DNA of 64,000 nucleotides from an uncultured Aquimarina sp. (GCA_947498595.1 CANMKX010000007.1:62001-126000); one strand, 5' to 3'. Numbered from the stretch's first letter, positions 9,701-19,405 are shown. Numbers and translations: made by a program. Notes: a model not told the origin generated them from the sequence alone.

Positions 9701-10060
9701 TGGATGTTACATCAAGGAGGCATGACTAATTTACAAGCTTTACAAGCTGCTACTATTAATGGAGCAAATTATATTGGTGCAGGAAAAGAAATTGGATCTC
9801 TTAAGAAAGGAAAACTTGCTGATCTTATTGTGTTAGACAAAAACCCTTTAGAAAATATTCGTAATACTCAAACAGTTAAATATACCATGGTTAATGGTCG
9901 CTTATACGATACAGAAACTATGAATGAGATTGGAAATACGACAAAAGAACGAACTAAGTTTTATTGGGAAAATGCAAAATATAATGGAGCTTTCTCATGG
10001 CACGAATCTGCTCAAAGTTTTACACTTCCTGGTTGCGGATGTCACATAGGACATAATTAA
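6773..10060 (+). CDS. secreted TolB-like beta-propeller / amidohydrolase fusion protein
   Basis: A 1095-residue protein with a Sec signal peptide (cleavage near GTAQ, residues 18-21). Residues of about 45-620 carry repeated SPDGK/SPNGK and D-G-T-x-x-R/L-T blocks, the signature of TolB/PD40 (WD40-like) beta-propeller blades. The C-terminal part of about 650-1060 is a metal-dependent amidohydrolase: a short composite strand region, the DAHAH metal motif with His719 and His721, an H-x-x-x-I-x-H-N-I-P-V block, and the closing GSLKKGKLADLIVLDKNP and VNGRLY motifs. Such fusions are common periplasmic proteins in Bacteroidota and may hydrolyse cyclic amides or dipeptides; the substrate is unknown. 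The C-terminus has a Cys-rich GCGCH motif. It ends at a hairpin terminator. Confidence 0.88.
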   Translation: MQKQYLGFILFFLTLYAGTAQVEKDKKWDVSNPGKEFKYKNHTFSTDEGTWMNIDVSPDGKTLVFDLLGDIYTLPITGGKAKTLRTGIPFEVQPRFSPDGTKILFTSDAGGGDNIWIMNVDGSEAKQITKENFRLLNNGTWMPNSNYIVARKHFSSQRSLGAGEMWQYHITGGSGVQLTKRKNDQQDVNEPTISPDGNYMYYSEDVYPGGSFQYNKDPNKQIYVINRYDFTTGKTKRITGGPGGAASPQISRDGKKLAFVKRVRTKSVLFIHDLETGEEWPIYDNLNKDQQEAWAIFGVFPDYNWMPNNQEIVFWSHGKINKIDITTLKVTQIPFTVDATIKIAETIHYNAPVAPEKFTAKAIRNAITSPNGKSIAFNALGYIWTKQLPDGTPKRLTTGTDFEAEPSFSPDGNHIVYVTWNDESLGSIAKINVNGGTPIKLTNEKGIYRTPSFSPNGKKIIYLKESGNGDQGRIFTKNPGIYTMDASGSNVKFVINEGQYPTFTKDGDRIFYQTGGTYFGSLTKKLLSVDLDGTKKRTHITSKYANRLVPSPNNQWIAFSHLHKAYIAPLNLNGKTISLDNKSTAVPVSQIAKDAGVNLHWSPDSKIVYWTLGDEYFSNEVKNKFTFLKDSPEKAHEMTSNGIKVGLVTKTDVPDGRIAFTNARIITMEGDKVIENGTIIIHKNKIEAIGKASKIKIPAGAKIYDASGKTIMPGIVDAHAHIGAFRYGLNTQKHWQFYTNLAFGVTTAHDPSTNTETVFGLSELLKSGNTVGPRLYSTGFILYGADGDFKAVINNLEDARSSIRRTKAFGAKSVKSYNQPRREQRQQVIQAARELEINVVPEGGSTFYHNMSMIMDGHTGIEHNIPVAPVYKDVTELWSHSKTGYTPTLIVNYAGMTGEYYWYQKTNVWENEKLLKYTPRSVVDARSRHRTMIPDEEYENGHILTSKTTTALANKGVKVNLGAHGQLQGLGAHWELWMLHQGGMTNLQALQAATINGANYIGAGKEIGSLKKGKLADLIVLDKNPLENIRNTQTVKYTMVNGRLYDTETMNEIGNTTKERTKFYWENAKYNGAFSWHESAQSFTLPGCGCHIGHN

Positions 10061-10063
10061 ACT

Positions 10064-10098
10064 AAAAGCGAGATCATTTATGGTTTCGCTTTTTTTAT
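10064..10098 (+). terminator. intrinsic terminator after the amidohydrolase gene
   Basis: AAAGCGA pairs with TCGCTTT, extended by four inner pairs including G-T wobbles, followed by a run of seven Ts, just after the stop codon. Confidence 0.85.
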
Positions 10099-10160
10099 TA
10101 AACTCTATCATTCAAAAAACTCAAAATAATATTTCGTTAAATAATAGCTAAAAGATACAC

Positions 10161-11651
10161 ATGAAATACTTTTATACTTTTCTTTTATTTTTACTAGTTA
10201 GCATCAATATTCAAGCACAAAAACTTGCTATCCCTATAGATACTACAATAGTCACAAAGCATACAACCACTATAAAGGGGCAAAATATTCCATATACAGC
10301 TACTATAGGTTTTCAACCTGTATGGGATAAAGATGGAATGCCTATTGCTTCATTAAATTATACATATTATAAAAGAAGTAACATTGCTTCAGATACAAAA
10401 CGTCCTTTAATAATTTCATTTAATGGAGGGCCTGGTTCTGCTTCTGTATGGATGCACGTTGCTTATACTGGACCTAGAATTCTTGAAATTGATAATGAAG
10501 GTTTTCCTATACAACCTTATGGTGTTAAATCTAATCCAAATTCAATCCTAGACGTTGCTGATATTGTATACGTTAATCCTGTAAATACTGGGTATTCTAG
10601 AATGCTACCTGATAAAGAAGGTAAGATGCCAGGTCGTGATTTCTTTTTTGGTGTTAATGCAGATATTAAATATTTAGCAACTTGGATAAATACTTTTGTT
10701 ACTAGAAATAATCGTTGGCGCTCTCCTAAATATCTTATTGGTGAAAGCTACGGAACTGTTCGTGTATCAGGTTTAGCTTTAGAGTTGCAACAAGCACATT
10801 GGATGTTTCTTAATGGAGTTGTATTAGTTTCTCCAACAAATATTGGTCTTAAAAGAGAAGGTCCTGTAGAAATCGCTAATCGCTTACCTTATTATGCTGC
10901 TGCTGCATGGTATCATAAAGCTTTGTCTCAAAATTTATTAAACAAAGACCTAGAAGAACTACTTCCTGAAGTAGAAAAATATGCCATCAATGAGTTACTT
11001 CCTGCTTTGGCAAAAGGTGCGTTTTTGGAGACTACAAAACGAGACGAAATTATAAAAAAAATGTCTTATTATTCAGGTTTATCAGAACGTACGATTAAAC
11101 AACATAATTTAGAAGTTCCGAAGTCTTATTTCTGGAAAGATCTTTTACGAGACCGAGATGGTCTTACTATTGGACGATTAGATAGTCGTTATAAAGGTCT
11201 TGATATCAAAGAAGCTGGAGATACTCCAGATTATAATGCCGAATTAACAGCATGGTTACATGCCTTTACACCTGCTATTAATTATTATCTCACTCAGGAG
11301 CTTAAATTAAAAACAGATCTTCCTTACAATATGTTTGGGGATGTATATCCATGGGATCGTACAGAAAATATGACTGGAGAAAACCTACGTCAAGCTATGG
11401 CTATGAATGCCAATTTACATACCATGATTCAATCTGGTTATTATGATGGTGCTACAACTTATTTTAACGCAAAATATACTTTATGGCATTTGGATCCTAG
11501 TGGAAAAATGAAAGATCGTTTAAGTTTTAAAGGATATCGTAGTGGTCATATGATGTATTTAAGAAATGAAGATTTAATTTCCTCTAATCAAGATTTAAGA
11601 GATTTCATTCTTACATCATCAAAAAATATTGCTAAAGGTTCTAAGTATTAA
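10161..11651 (+). CDS. S10-family serine carboxypeptidase-like protein, exported
   Basis: A 496-residue protein with an N-terminal signal peptide (hydrophobic stretch FLLFLLVSI, cleavage near IQAQ). It has the alpha/beta-hydrolase layout of peptidase family S10: the oxyanion segment FNGGPGS, the [11 protein letters not shown] block, the nucleophile elbow GESYG with Ser196, a C-terminal YYDGAT region that holds the catalytic aspartate, and a terminal GHMMYLR histidine motif. These enzymes remove C-terminal amino acids in the periplasm or outside the cell. Only four bases separate it from the pirin gene, so the two form an operon. With the amidohydrolase upstream it suggests extracytoplasmic peptide scavenging, which is inference. 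Confidence 0.9.
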   Translation: MKYFYTFLLFLLVSINIQAQKLAIPIDTTIVTKHTTTIKGQNIPYTATIGFQPVWDKDGMPIASLNYTYYKRSNIASDTKRPLIISFNGGPGSASVWMHVAYTGPRILEIDNEGFPIQPYGVKSNPNSILDVADIVYVNPVNTGYSRMLPDKEGKMPGRDFFFGVNADIKYLATWINTFVTRNNRWRSPKYLIGESYGTVRVSGLALELQQAHWMFLNGVVLVSPTNIGLKREGPVEIANRLPYYAAAAWYHKALSQNLLNKDLEELLPEVEKYAINELLPALAKGAFLETTKRDEIIKKMSYYSGLSERTIKQHNLEVPKSYFWKDLLRDRDGLTIGRLDSRYKGLDIKEAGDTPDYNAELTAWLHAFTPAINYYLTQELKLKTDLPYNMFGDVYPWDRTENMTGENLRQAMAMNANLHTMIQSGYYDGATTYFNAKYTLWHLDPSGKMKDRLSFKGYRSGHMMYLRNEDLISSNQDLRDFILTSSKNIAKGSKY

Positions 11652-11655
11652 AATT

Positions 11656-12666
11656 ATGAATAGTATAAAAAAAATCACACCACTGGGTTTTCCTTGGCAA
11701 ACATCTGATCCTTTTATTTTTTGTGCCTATCATGAAGATTTATACCCAAAAGGGAATGAGATCTTAGGTCCTGATGCATCTTTATCAGATAGAAATTTAG
11801 GTCAAGATTTTACGTTAAAAAATGGTTGGCGTATGTATCATGGAACAAGAGTTCCTGGTTTCCCTTCTCATCCTCATTGTGGTTTTGAAACAGTTACTAT
11901 TGTACAAAAAGGATTGGTTGATCATTCTGATTCGATGGGAGCTGCAGGTCGTTTTGGTAATGGAGATGTTCAATGGATGACTGCGGGTAAAGGAGTACAA
12001 CATTCTGAAATGTTTCCCTTACTTAATAAAGAAAAAGAAAATCCTTTTTTACTATTTCAATTATGGTTGAATTTACCTAAAGTGAAAAAGAAGGTATCGC
12101 CTCATTTTAAAATGCTTTGGAATGAAAATATTCCTAAAATAGATTTTACAGATACTAATCATTATACAACTTCCATAACATTAATCGCTGGAAAGTTAAA
12201 TAATCATACTGCTCCTGCACCAGCTCCAGATTCATGGGCAGCTATACCTAGCAATAATATTTTGATAGCTACAATTGTTATGGACGCTAATGCTACTTAT
12301 ACATTGCCAAAAACAATAGCTAATACTAATAGTTCTATTTATTACTTTAAAGGAGATCAAATTACATCTGAAGAAAAGATTATTAAAGTTGGACATCGTA
12401 TCGAATTAAATAGTCTTGAAGATTGTACGATTATAAATGGCACTGTAGAAAGCCATTTTTTGATATTACAAGGAAAACCTATTAATGAACCTGTTGTTCA
12501 ACATGGCCCATTTGTTGCTAATACGCATGAAGAAATACATAATGCTATTCAAGAGTATCAAAAAACTAAATATGGAGGTTGGCCTTGGCCTCATGTAGAT
12601 CATGTACATGCCGAAGAAAAAGGTCGGTTTGCACTATATCCTGATGGTAATCTTGAAGAACCTTAA
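11656..12666 (+). CDS. pirin family protein (bicupin)
   Basis: A 336-residue cytosolic bicupin. The N-terminal cupin has the full pirin metal set: [10 protein letters not shown] supplies two histidines and GKGVQHSE supplies the third histidine and the glutamate, so iron binding is expected. The C-terminal cupin is degenerate, as in most pirins, and ends with a G-P-F-V-A-N segment and the family's [10 protein letters not shown] block. Bacterial pirins have quercetinase or regulatory roles; which applies here is unknown. The ATG at 11656 follows the S10 peptidase stop by four bases; an upstream TTG at 11629 inside the preceding gene is unlikely. The tail [16 protein letters not shown] is typical of flavobacterial members. 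Confidence 0.92.
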   Translation: MNSIKKITPLGFPWQTSDPFIFCAYHEDLYPKGNEILGPDASLSDRNLGQDFTLKNGWRMYHGTRVPGFPSHPHCGFETVTIVQKGLVDHSDSMGAAGRFGNGDVQWMTAGKGVQHSEMFPLLNKEKENPFLLFQLWLNLPKVKKKVSPHFKMLWNENIPKIDFTDTNHYTTSITLIAGKLNNHTAPAPAPDSWAAIPSNNILIATIVMDANATYTLPKTIANTNSSIYYFKGDQITSEEKIIKVGHRIELNSLEDCTIINGTVESHFLILQGKPINEPVVQHGPFVANTHEEIHNAIQEYQKTKYGGWPWPHVDHVHAEEKGRFALYPDGNLEEP

Positions 12667-12889
12667 AAATATTTATTACATTTTTCAGGTCATTTGTTAA
12701 ACTTAACATTATCTTAATCAAACATGTAAAAGTCTTTTTTACTTTCATTCACGCATAACATAATTAATAATATATCAAGTAATATGCGTCTTATCCTTGT
12801 CAATTATTCCTCAAAACACTATATTTATTGTTAATTAATTATTTTTTTTGTTAAAAACATATATCATACACATACTCTACAATTAAAAA

Positions 12890-14938
12890 ATGTTAAAAAG
12901 ACCACTTTCTTTTTTTATCCTTCTTTTAGCATCAATTATGATGTTATTTTCTTGTTCTCAACAAGATGTTCTTACACAAGAGGAAGAAGAGTGGTTAAAA
13001 GAACATCCTAATCTTAATGTTGGAATATTTTCTTACTACCCTCCTTATTTATTTACAAATGAGAAAGGAAACATTGATGGCGTTTTAATTGATTATCTCA
13101 ATCTTATCGAAAAAAAGATTGATTATAAGTTTAAAAAGATATACTACACAAATTGGGATACTTTATTAAAAGATACTGAAAATGGTAAAGTAGACATGAT
13201 CCTTGAAATTACTGAAACAGAAAACCGTAAAAAATTCTTAAATTTTACTCCTTCTGTTTTTGTCACTCCATATTCAATTATAGCTAAAAAAGAGACCAAA
13301 ACGGGTATTCCTCTTCAGAATTTTAAAAGCAAAAAAATAGTTGTTGTAAAAAACTATTCTATTCATGAGCATCTTTTGAGGAATTATAAGGACTATACTA
13401 TTTTCACAGAGGATAACGATAGTACCTGTTTAAAAAAAGTTTCTGATGGTGTTTACGATGCATATATAGGTATAAAAACTAGTAGTAAACATTTAATTAA
13501 AATTAATGAATTTGATAATCTTAAAATAATATCCGATTTAGATTATAATTTCAAACAGAGTATTGCTACTCATAAAAACCTAGGAATTCTACATAATATT
13601 ATTTCCAAAACTATTCAATTGTCACCTAGTGAGGAAAAAGAAATTATAGATGCTTGGTTTTATACGATGATTACTCCTTTTTATATGCAACCATCTTTTT
13701 GGATTTTAATATCTTCTTTTGCTATTATATTATTAATTATTATCCTCTTTTTGAATGCATTTTTAAAGCATCGTGTAAAACAAAAAACACAAGAACTTTA
13801 TTTTGCTAAAGAAAAAGCAGAAGAAAGTGATCGTTTAAAGACGCATTTTCTACAAAATATATCGCATGAGATTAGAACTCCTATGAATGGAATTATTGGT
13901 TTTACTGATATTATTAATGATTTAAATATTTCTGAAAAAGAGCGAGAAAAATACATTAGCCTTATTGCAAACAGTAGTAAACTTTTAATTCGTACTATTG
14001 ATGATATATTAGAAATATCTGAGCTACAAACTAAAAACAACAGTATTTCTAATTCTCAAATTAATCTAAATCATTTTCTTGATTCTCTTTATGTTCTTTT
14101 TGAAATTAAAGCTAATCAGAATAATATTCCTTTATATTTAGAGAAAAGTCTCTCTGATGATTTATGTTATATTTCTATTGATGAAGAGAAATTAAAAACA
14201 ATTCTTAATAATGTTATTGAAAATGCTATAAAATTCACACAAAAAGGTTTTATAAAAATATCATATAGTATTGAAGAAAAAGAAATTATCATTTCGATTC
14301 AAGATACTGGTATAGGTATTCGAACTGTTAGTCAAGATTACATTTTTAATAATTTTTCTCAAGAAAACATTGCTATTAATAAAAAACATGGAGGGTTAGG
14401 TCTTGGTTTATCTATTGCAAAAGAAAATGCTAAATTAATTAATGGGAGTATCTCTTTTGAATCTAAAGAAGGTATTGGTTCAACTTTCTTAATCAAATTA
14501 CCATATATTCCTATTACCGAAAATGCTTTTAATAATGATGTTCATAATATTGTTAAACACAACCTTCCTAAACGAATCGTTTTAATTGTTGAAGATGGTG
14601 AGGTCAATTATATTTATTTGAAGGCGATCTTGAAAAAAATGAAAGGTTTTGATTTTACAATATATCGAGCTGAAAACGGAAAAGATGCTGTGGAAATATG
14701 TACTAATGACGCTGCTATAGATCTTGTCCTTATGGATATAAAAATGCCAATTATGGATGGTTATGATGCTACCAAACGAATTAAAAAAATTAGACCTCAT
14801 CTTCCTATCATAGCTCAAACTGCCTACTCTACAAAAGAAGATATAAATCGTGCGCTAATAGCTGGTTGTGATGATTTTGTTTCAAAACCTGTAGATAGAA
14901 AATTACTTAGACCTATCATACAAAAGCACATTTCATAA
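12890..14938 (+). CDS. BvgS-like hybrid histidine kinase with periplasmic SBP_bac_3 sensor domain
   Basis: A 682-residue membrane sensor. It starts with a lipoprotein-like signal (MLFSC, Cys22), followed by a solute-binding-protein-type domain (SBP_bac_3, about 40-258), one transmembrane segment (266-291), a short linker, and a HisKA domain with the phospho-acceptor His326 in NISHEIRTPMNG. A HATPase_c domain follows with N-box N-V-I-E-N-A, DTGIGI and GGLGLGLSIA (500-510), and the protein ends in a receiver domain with Asp616 (LVLMD) and Lys666. It should bind a small ligand outside the inner membrane and relay phosphate to its own receiver, then to a separate partner. No output domain and no adjacent response regulator is present. 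A lipobox on a kinase with a later transmembrane helix is unusual. The DUF1853 gene follows after 23 bases. Confidence 0.9.
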   Translation: MLKRPLSFFILLLASIMMLFSCSQQDVLTQEEEEWLKEHPNLNVGIFSYYPPYLFTNEKGNIDGVLIDYLNLIEKKIDYKFKKIYYTNWDTLLKDTENGKVDMILEITETENRKKFLNFTPSVFVTPYSIIAKKETKTGIPLQNFKSKKIVVVKNYSIHEHLLRNYKDYTIFTEDNDSTCLKKVSDGVYDAYIGIKTSSKHLIKINEFDNLKIISDLDYNFKQSIATHKNLGILHNIISKTIQLSPSEEKEIIDAWFYTMITPFYMQPSFWILISSFAIILLIIILFLNAFLKHRVKQKTQELYFAKEKAEESDRLKTHFLQNISHEIRTPMNGIIGFTDIINDLNISEKEREKYISLIANSSKLLIRTIDDILEISELQTKNNSISNSQINLNHFLDSLYVLFEIKANQNNIPLYLEKSLSDDLCYISIDEEKLKTILNNVIENAIKFTQKGFIKISYSIEEKEIIISIQDTGIGIRTVSQDYIFNNFSQENIAINKKHGGLGLGLSIAKENAKLINGSISFESKEGIGSTFLIKLPYIPITENAFNNDVHNIVKHNLPKRIVLIVEDGEVNYIYLKAILKKMKGFDFTIYRAENGKDAVEICTNDAAIDLVLMDIKMPIMDGYDATKRIKKIRPHLPIIAQTAYSTKEDINRALIAGCDDFVSKPVDRKLLRPIIQKHIS

Positions 14939-14961
14939 TTTAATTTTCTTTTATTCTTTTA

Positions 14962-15789
14962 ATGCTTTCTATCAAACATCAATACGCAGGTTTTATTCAA
15001 AGTCAAACCTTATGGGAAGAATTACCTCTTTTTGATTTAAATTCATTTCAATTTCAACCAACACATACTCAAAAATCATTCGATTTATTAAATAATTTAA
15101 CTATTTCTGAGAATGAAGTATTAGGAAAACGTATTGAACGCTTTTTTGAATTATTTTTAAATCAATCTTCTGATTATACTATCATTCTTAAAAACCAACA
15201 AATATTTGCTGATAAAATTACTATTGGAGAATTAGATTTCATTCTTAAATCAGTCTCTAATAATTGTATTATTCATGTAGAACTTGTCTGTAAATTTTAT
15301 GTATATGATCCTAAAATTAACTCTGAATTAGAGAGATGGATTGGTCCTAATAGAAAGGATTCTTTTTTAGAAAAAATTGATAAATTAATCCATAAACAAT
15401 TTCCTTTATTATATAGAGAAGAGTCGGAATTTGTATTGCAAAAAAATAATTTAAATCATCATAATATTACTCAGCAAGTTTGTTTTTTAGGAAATCTATT
15501 CGTGCCACATTTTGATAAAAAAAGAACGTATCCGATCGTAAATAATGCCTGTATTATAGGGACCTGGGTATCTTACAAAGATTTTCTTTATGAATCATTT
15601 AATTCCTATACATTTTATCTTCCATTAAAAAAAGATTGGATTTCTACTCCTATAAAGGAGCTTGATTGGAAATCTTTTCATGAAATCATGCCTGATATCT
15701 CAAATTCTTTGAAGAATAAAAAATCTCCTTTACTTTGGTTAAAAAATAAAGAAGATTTTTTTTCTAAATTATTTATTGTATGGTGGTAA
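14962..15789 (+). CDS. DUF1853 family protein
   Basis: A 275-residue soluble protein with the family's landmarks: LGKRIERFFELFL, a QIFADKITIGELDFIL strand block, HVELVCKFYVYD and WIGPNRKDSFLEKIDKL, then a variable half. The family core (GELDF...E...K) resembles a PD-(D/E)XK-type nuclease fold, but the function of DUF1853 proteins is unknown; that fold remark is my inference. It lies 23 bases after the hybrid kinase and may be cotranscribed. Its stop codon is only seven bases from the stop of the convergent MoxR-type gene, with no terminator between. Confidence 0.88.
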   Translation: MLSIKHQYAGFIQSQTLWEELPLFDLNSFQFQPTHTQKSFDLLNNLTISENEVLGKRIERFFELFLNQSSDYTIILKNQQIFADKITIGELDFILKSVSNNCIIHVELVCKFYVYDPKINSELERWIGPNRKDSFLEKIDKLIHKQFPLLYREESEFVLQKNNLNHHNITQQVCFLGNLFVPHFDKKRTYPIVNNACIIGTWVSYKDFLYESFNSYTFYLPLKKDWISTPIKELDWKSFHEIMPDISNSLKNKKSPLLWLKNKEDFFSKLFIVWW

Positions 15790-15796
15790 ATTTACT

Positions 15797-17260
15797 TTAT
15801 AAATCATTAATAAAGCTTCCGTACAAGTCATTAAATTTATAGCCTTCTGTTATTCTTGATTTACTAAGTTTATTAAATTCTACGAGACTCCATAATACAA
15901 ATTCTTTCAAAAAATATTTTTCATTTTCAGGGATATCTTTCTGGTATTTTTGAATTAGGTCTTCTAATGGTTTTATTGTGTCTAAAATATCTTTATATTC
16001 TTTTTCTGTGACATCATCTAATAATTCAAATTTATTTCCTTCAAAAAACCAATCTACTATTTTTTGATATGGACTTATAGCATTTTCTTTTTCTAACTTT
16101 TCTATTTTAGGAAAATATAGAGGGAACAATGTTTTTATAGATTCGCTTAATAATGTTTGCGCAACCATTGCTGCTCCTTCTTGCTCTCCTTCATAAACTA
16201 GTTCTATTTTACCTGTTATGGCTGGTATAATTCCCATAAAATCGCTTAATCTAATAATTGTTTTAGACGCATTGTTCATTAAGGCTCTATGCTCTGCTGT
16301 ACTTAATAAGTTTTCAAAAGCTGTAATACTCATTCTTGCACTAATACCACTTTTTACATCAACAAATTCACTTTTACGTGCCTCAAAACTTATTTGCTCA
16401 AGGATATCCCTTGCCAATGAAGGAACTATAATCGCTTCTTGTTGTCGCTCATCTAATGATGCTTCTTGTTCTGTAATTCTTCTGGCTATTTCAATACTTT
16501 CTGGATAGTGTGTTAATATTTGCGACCCTATTCTATCTTTTAATGGAGTTACAATACTTCCTCTGTTTGTATAATCTTCTGGATTAGCTGTAAAAACAAA
16601 CTGAATATCAAGTGGTAATCTTAATTTGAATCCTCTAATTTGTATGTCTCCTTCTTGTAATATATTAAACAATGCAACTTGAATTCTTGCTTGTAAATCA
16701 GGCAACTCATTAATAACAAATATACATCTATTTGCTCTCGGGATCATTCCAAAATGTAACACTCTATCATCAGCATAGCTTAGTTTTAAATTTGCAGCTT
16801 TAATAGGATCTACATCTCCTATTAAATCAGCTACGGTAACATCTGGTGTAGCTAATTTCTCTGAGAAACGTTCATTTCTATGAATCCATTTTATAGGTGT
16901 TCTATCGCCTTCTTCAGCAATTAGATTGATTGCGTATCTAGATAATGGATTTAATGGATCGTCCAATATTTCTGATCCTTCGACAATAGGAATCCATTCA
17001 TCTAATAAAGTGATCATTTGTCTGGCCAAACGTGTTTTTGCTTGTCCTCTAAGACCTAATAAATTAATATTATGTCTTGATAATATAGCTCTCTCTAATT
17101 CTGGTATCACAGTGTTTTCGTATCCATGAATTCCTGTGAAAGTAGTTTCTTTAGCTTTTATTTTTTGAATTAAATTATCTCTAAGCTCATCTCTTATGCT
17201 CTTACTTTTATACCCAGATTCTTTTAATTCTTTTAATGTTTTTATCTCTTTAATATTCAT
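15797..17260 (-). CDS. MoxR/Mg-chelatase-type AAA+ ATPase
   Basis: A 487-residue cytosolic AAA+ protein. Walker A is GLRGQAKTR (69-77), Walker B FVINELPDL (181-189, with N-E in place of D-E), and sensor 1 lies in FTANPEDY (Asn226). The arrangement matches the ChlI/MoxR class, which acts as a chaperone-like ATPase together with a von Willebrand A partner. That partner is encoded 24 bases upstream in the same operon. The target is unknown. The long C-terminal part (about 330-487) is helical. In databases such proteins are often labelled magnesium chelatase, but no tetrapyrrole genes are near, so I do not adopt that role. Confidence 0.88.
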   Translation of the reverse strand: MNIKEIKTLKELKESGYKSKSIRDELRDNLIQKIKAKETTFTGIHGYENTVIPELERAILSRHNINLLGLRGQAKTRLARQMITLLDEWIPIVEGSEILDDPLNPLSRYAINLIAEEGDRTPIKWIHRNERFSEKLATPDVTVADLIGDVDPIKAANLKLSYADDRVLHFGMIPRANRCIFVINELPDLQARIQVALFNILQEGDIQIRGFKLRLPLDIQFVFTANPEDYTNRGSIVTPLKDRIGSQILTHYPESIEIARRITEQEASLDERQQEAIIVPSLARDILEQISFEARKSEFVDVKSGISARMSITAFENLLSTAEHRALMNNASKTIIRLSDFMGIIPAITGKIELVYEGEQEGAAMVAQTLLSESIKTLFPLYFPKIEKLEKENAISPYQKIVDWFFEGNKFELLDDVTEKEYKDILDTIKPLEDLIQKYQKDIPENEKYFLKEFVLWSLVEFNKLSKSRITEGYKFNDLYGSFINDL

Positions 17261-17284
17261 TTCTTTCGCTTAAGCAATAATTAA

Positions 17285-18412
17285 TTATCGTACTCTTTTT
17301 TTTCTATTATTTTCGTAATCTTCAAAAATCATTTCTCCCAATCCTCTAATCCCTGTATAAAAAGCTTTTCCTTGATTAGCTTTGGTAAACTCTTTTACAA
17401 ATTTCATTAAATACGGATCTTGTGCTATCATAAAAGTAGTAATTGGTATATGCAATTTTCTTGCTTGCTGTGCCATTCCATAACATTTAGTAACTATATG
17501 ACGATCTAACCCCATACTGTTTTTATAATAACTCCCATCAGACATACGCAAACAACTAGGTTTACCATCTGTAATCATAAAAATTTGCTTATTCGTATTA
17601 CGTTTTCTTCTTAAGATATCCATTGCTAACTCCATACCTGCTACAGTATTGGTATGATATGGTCCTACTTGTAAATATGGTAAATCTTTAATTGCTATAG
17701 GCCAAGCATCATTTCCGAAAACTATAATATCTAACGAATCTTTTGGATATCGTGTAGTAATAAGTTCTGCTAATGCCATTGCTACTTTTTTTGCAGGCGT
17801 AATCCTATCCTCTCCATATAGAATCATACTATGACTAATATCAATCATTAGTACAGTACTCATTTGTGCTTTAAATTGTGTTTCTTCGACTACTATATCT
17901 TGCTCAGAAAGTTGAAACTCTCCAATACCATGATTAATTTGAGCATTTTTAATACTCTCAGTCATTGATATTCTTTCTAAAGCATCCCCATATTGGTAAT
18001 TTCGATATTCACCTGTATGCTCATCTCCTTTTCCAACACCTTTAGCTTTATGGTTTCCTTGTCCGCTTTTTTTCAAATCACCAAAAATTTGATCTAAAGC
18101 TCTCTGTCGTATCGCCTGTTCTGTTTTTGCTGTAATAGCCATTCCTCCATTGCCGTCGGGTTTTATTTCATCTTTTATATATCCTTTCTTTTTTAAGTCT
18201 TCTATAAAATCCTCTAATGTATATTCTGGAGTTGTTAATTTATATTCTTTATCTAATTCGCGCATCCAATCTAATGCTTCATCTAGATCACCAGACGTAT
18301 GAATTATTATTTCTTTAAAAATATCAAAAAGCTTATCAAAAGGAGATTGATAAGGAGCTTCATATTCATGAAATCTAAATCCTTTTTTGGTATAAAATGT
18401 ATCCTTTTTCAT
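17285..18412 (-). CDS. VWA-domain protein, partner of the MoxR-type ATPase
   Basis: A 375-residue protein without a signal peptide. The first 180 residues are charged and helical; the C-terminal half is a von Willebrand factor A domain with a complete metal-ion-dependent adhesion site: DISHS (191-195), a threonine in the PYHTNT segment and MITDGK. MoxR-VWA pairs work as metal-dependent assembly or insertion chaperones. The ATPase follows after 24 bases. It is the first gene of the operon. Confident as a pair; the client protein is unknown. Confidence 0.9.
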   Translation of the reverse strand: MKKDTFYTKKGFRFHEYEAPYQSPFDKLFDIFKEIIIHTSGDLDEALDWMRELDKEYKLTTPEYTLEDFIEDLKKKGYIKDEIKPDGNGGMAITAKTEQAIRQRALDQIFGDLKKSGQGNHKAKGVGKGDEHTGEYRNYQYGDALERISMTESIKNAQINHGIGEFQLSEQDIVVEETQFKAQMSTVLMIDISHSMILYGEDRITPAKKVAMALAELITTRYPKDSLDIIVFGNDAWPIAIKDLPYLQVGPYHTNTVAGMELAMDILRRKRNTNKQIFMITDGKPSCLRMSDGSYYKNSMGLDRHIVTKCYGMAQQARKLHIPITTFMIAQDPYLMKFVKEFTKANQGKAFYTGIRGLGEMIFEDYENNRKKRVR

Positions 18413-18669
18413 ATTATAAAGTTACAGTTTTTTGCTTTTTTAAAATAATGTTTTCATACTATGAATAAAAGAATTAACAAAAAATCTTAATCTGTCTTAT
18501 TTCAGTGATATACCTAAGGTAGAACAACATCAAACCACTTAATAACAACACTTTACATATATAAAATATTGTTTTTATCATTTTATTTTAGTATATTGAT
18601 AATCAACTTAATGCATTTATAAAGCTAGCCCCCAGAGAAAGGTAATTATTTAACAAAAAATTCACCCTA

Positions 18670-18981
18670 ATGAAAGCTTACATCCTATTATTAGCAATTG
18701 CATTTGCAATTAACACAAACGCTAACTATTCTTTTAACTCTATTATAGAGCAAACAAAGGATAGAAAACTTACAAACGAAGAAGTTGAACAACGTGGAAT
18801 TAACTTAAAAGTTAATGATGTTATTCGTAATCTTAAAAAAGGAGATATACGCTCCTATGCACGTTCTCCTATTTATGAAACAGTTAATGGTTTTAAATGG
18901 AAATTGATCAATGTAAAAACAGGTAAATCAATAGCTATAGAAGTCAATAAAGATTTTAAAATTATTAGTAGATCAAAATAA
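18670..18981 (+). CDS. small exported protein of unknown function
   Basis: A 103-residue protein with a clear signal peptide (MKAYILLLAIAFAINTNA, cleavage near residue 18). The mature 85 residues are basic and contain a V-N-G-F-K-W-K-L-I-N-V-K-T-G-K segment, likely a small beta-rich fold. I recognise no family. It stands alone, with a long-stem hairpin behind it. Confidence 0.7.
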   Translation: MKAYILLLAIAFAINTNANYSFNSIIEQTKDRKLTNEEVEQRGINLKVNDVIRNLKKGDIRSYARSPIYETVNGFKWKLINVKTGKSIAIEVNKDFKIISRSK

Positions 18982-18987
18982 TTATTG

Positions 18988-19084
18988 AGCATCACATAAT
19001 ACATAGTACCTTATCTATAAAATTTGTTATCGTCTAGACTATTTTAATTAGGTAATTTTATATGTTTATGTGATGCTTTTTTAC
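18988..19084 (+). terminator. long-range terminator hairpin / structured 3' region
   Basis: AGCATCACATA (18988-18998) pairs perfectly with TATGTGATGCT (19067-19077), which is followed by six Ts. The 68-base loop holds a nested TACCT/AGGTA pairing. The end is terminator-like, but the long structured loop is unusual for a simple terminator. Confidence 0.6.
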
Positions 19085-19405
19085 TGAGCATTTAAATTTA
19101 GCTTCTTTTACATTCAATTTGATTAACACTGCTTTAAGAATTCTTTATCTTCATTTTTTATACTTTAGGAATCTCAAAATTCCTATTTGATTGTTTTATA
19201 CATTTACCCTTATTATTATACTCTTGTATTTCTATATTTTATGGGATTATACTCTTTATCTCTTAAGATGTAATAGAAAGATTCAATTTTTATCTTTATT
19301 TATTAGTATTTCAGTAAATAATTCTTCTGTAAAACAACATTCATTATATATTTATTATTTAAAAATAAACAAATTCAATTTCAATAAACTATTAATACCA
19401 ACAAA
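19085..19405. other. gene-free A+T-rich spacer
   Basis: About 320 bases before the BNR-repeat gene. The only open frame here (TTG start, low-complexity aromatic product) has no ribosome-binding or family evidence. No -7 box matching TAnnTTTG was found. Confidence 0.5.

Noticed and set aside
15797..17260. Magnesium chelatase for tetrapyrrole synthesis
   Set aside because: No chlorophyll or cobalamin genes are nearby; the VWA partner and motifs fit the MoxR class.
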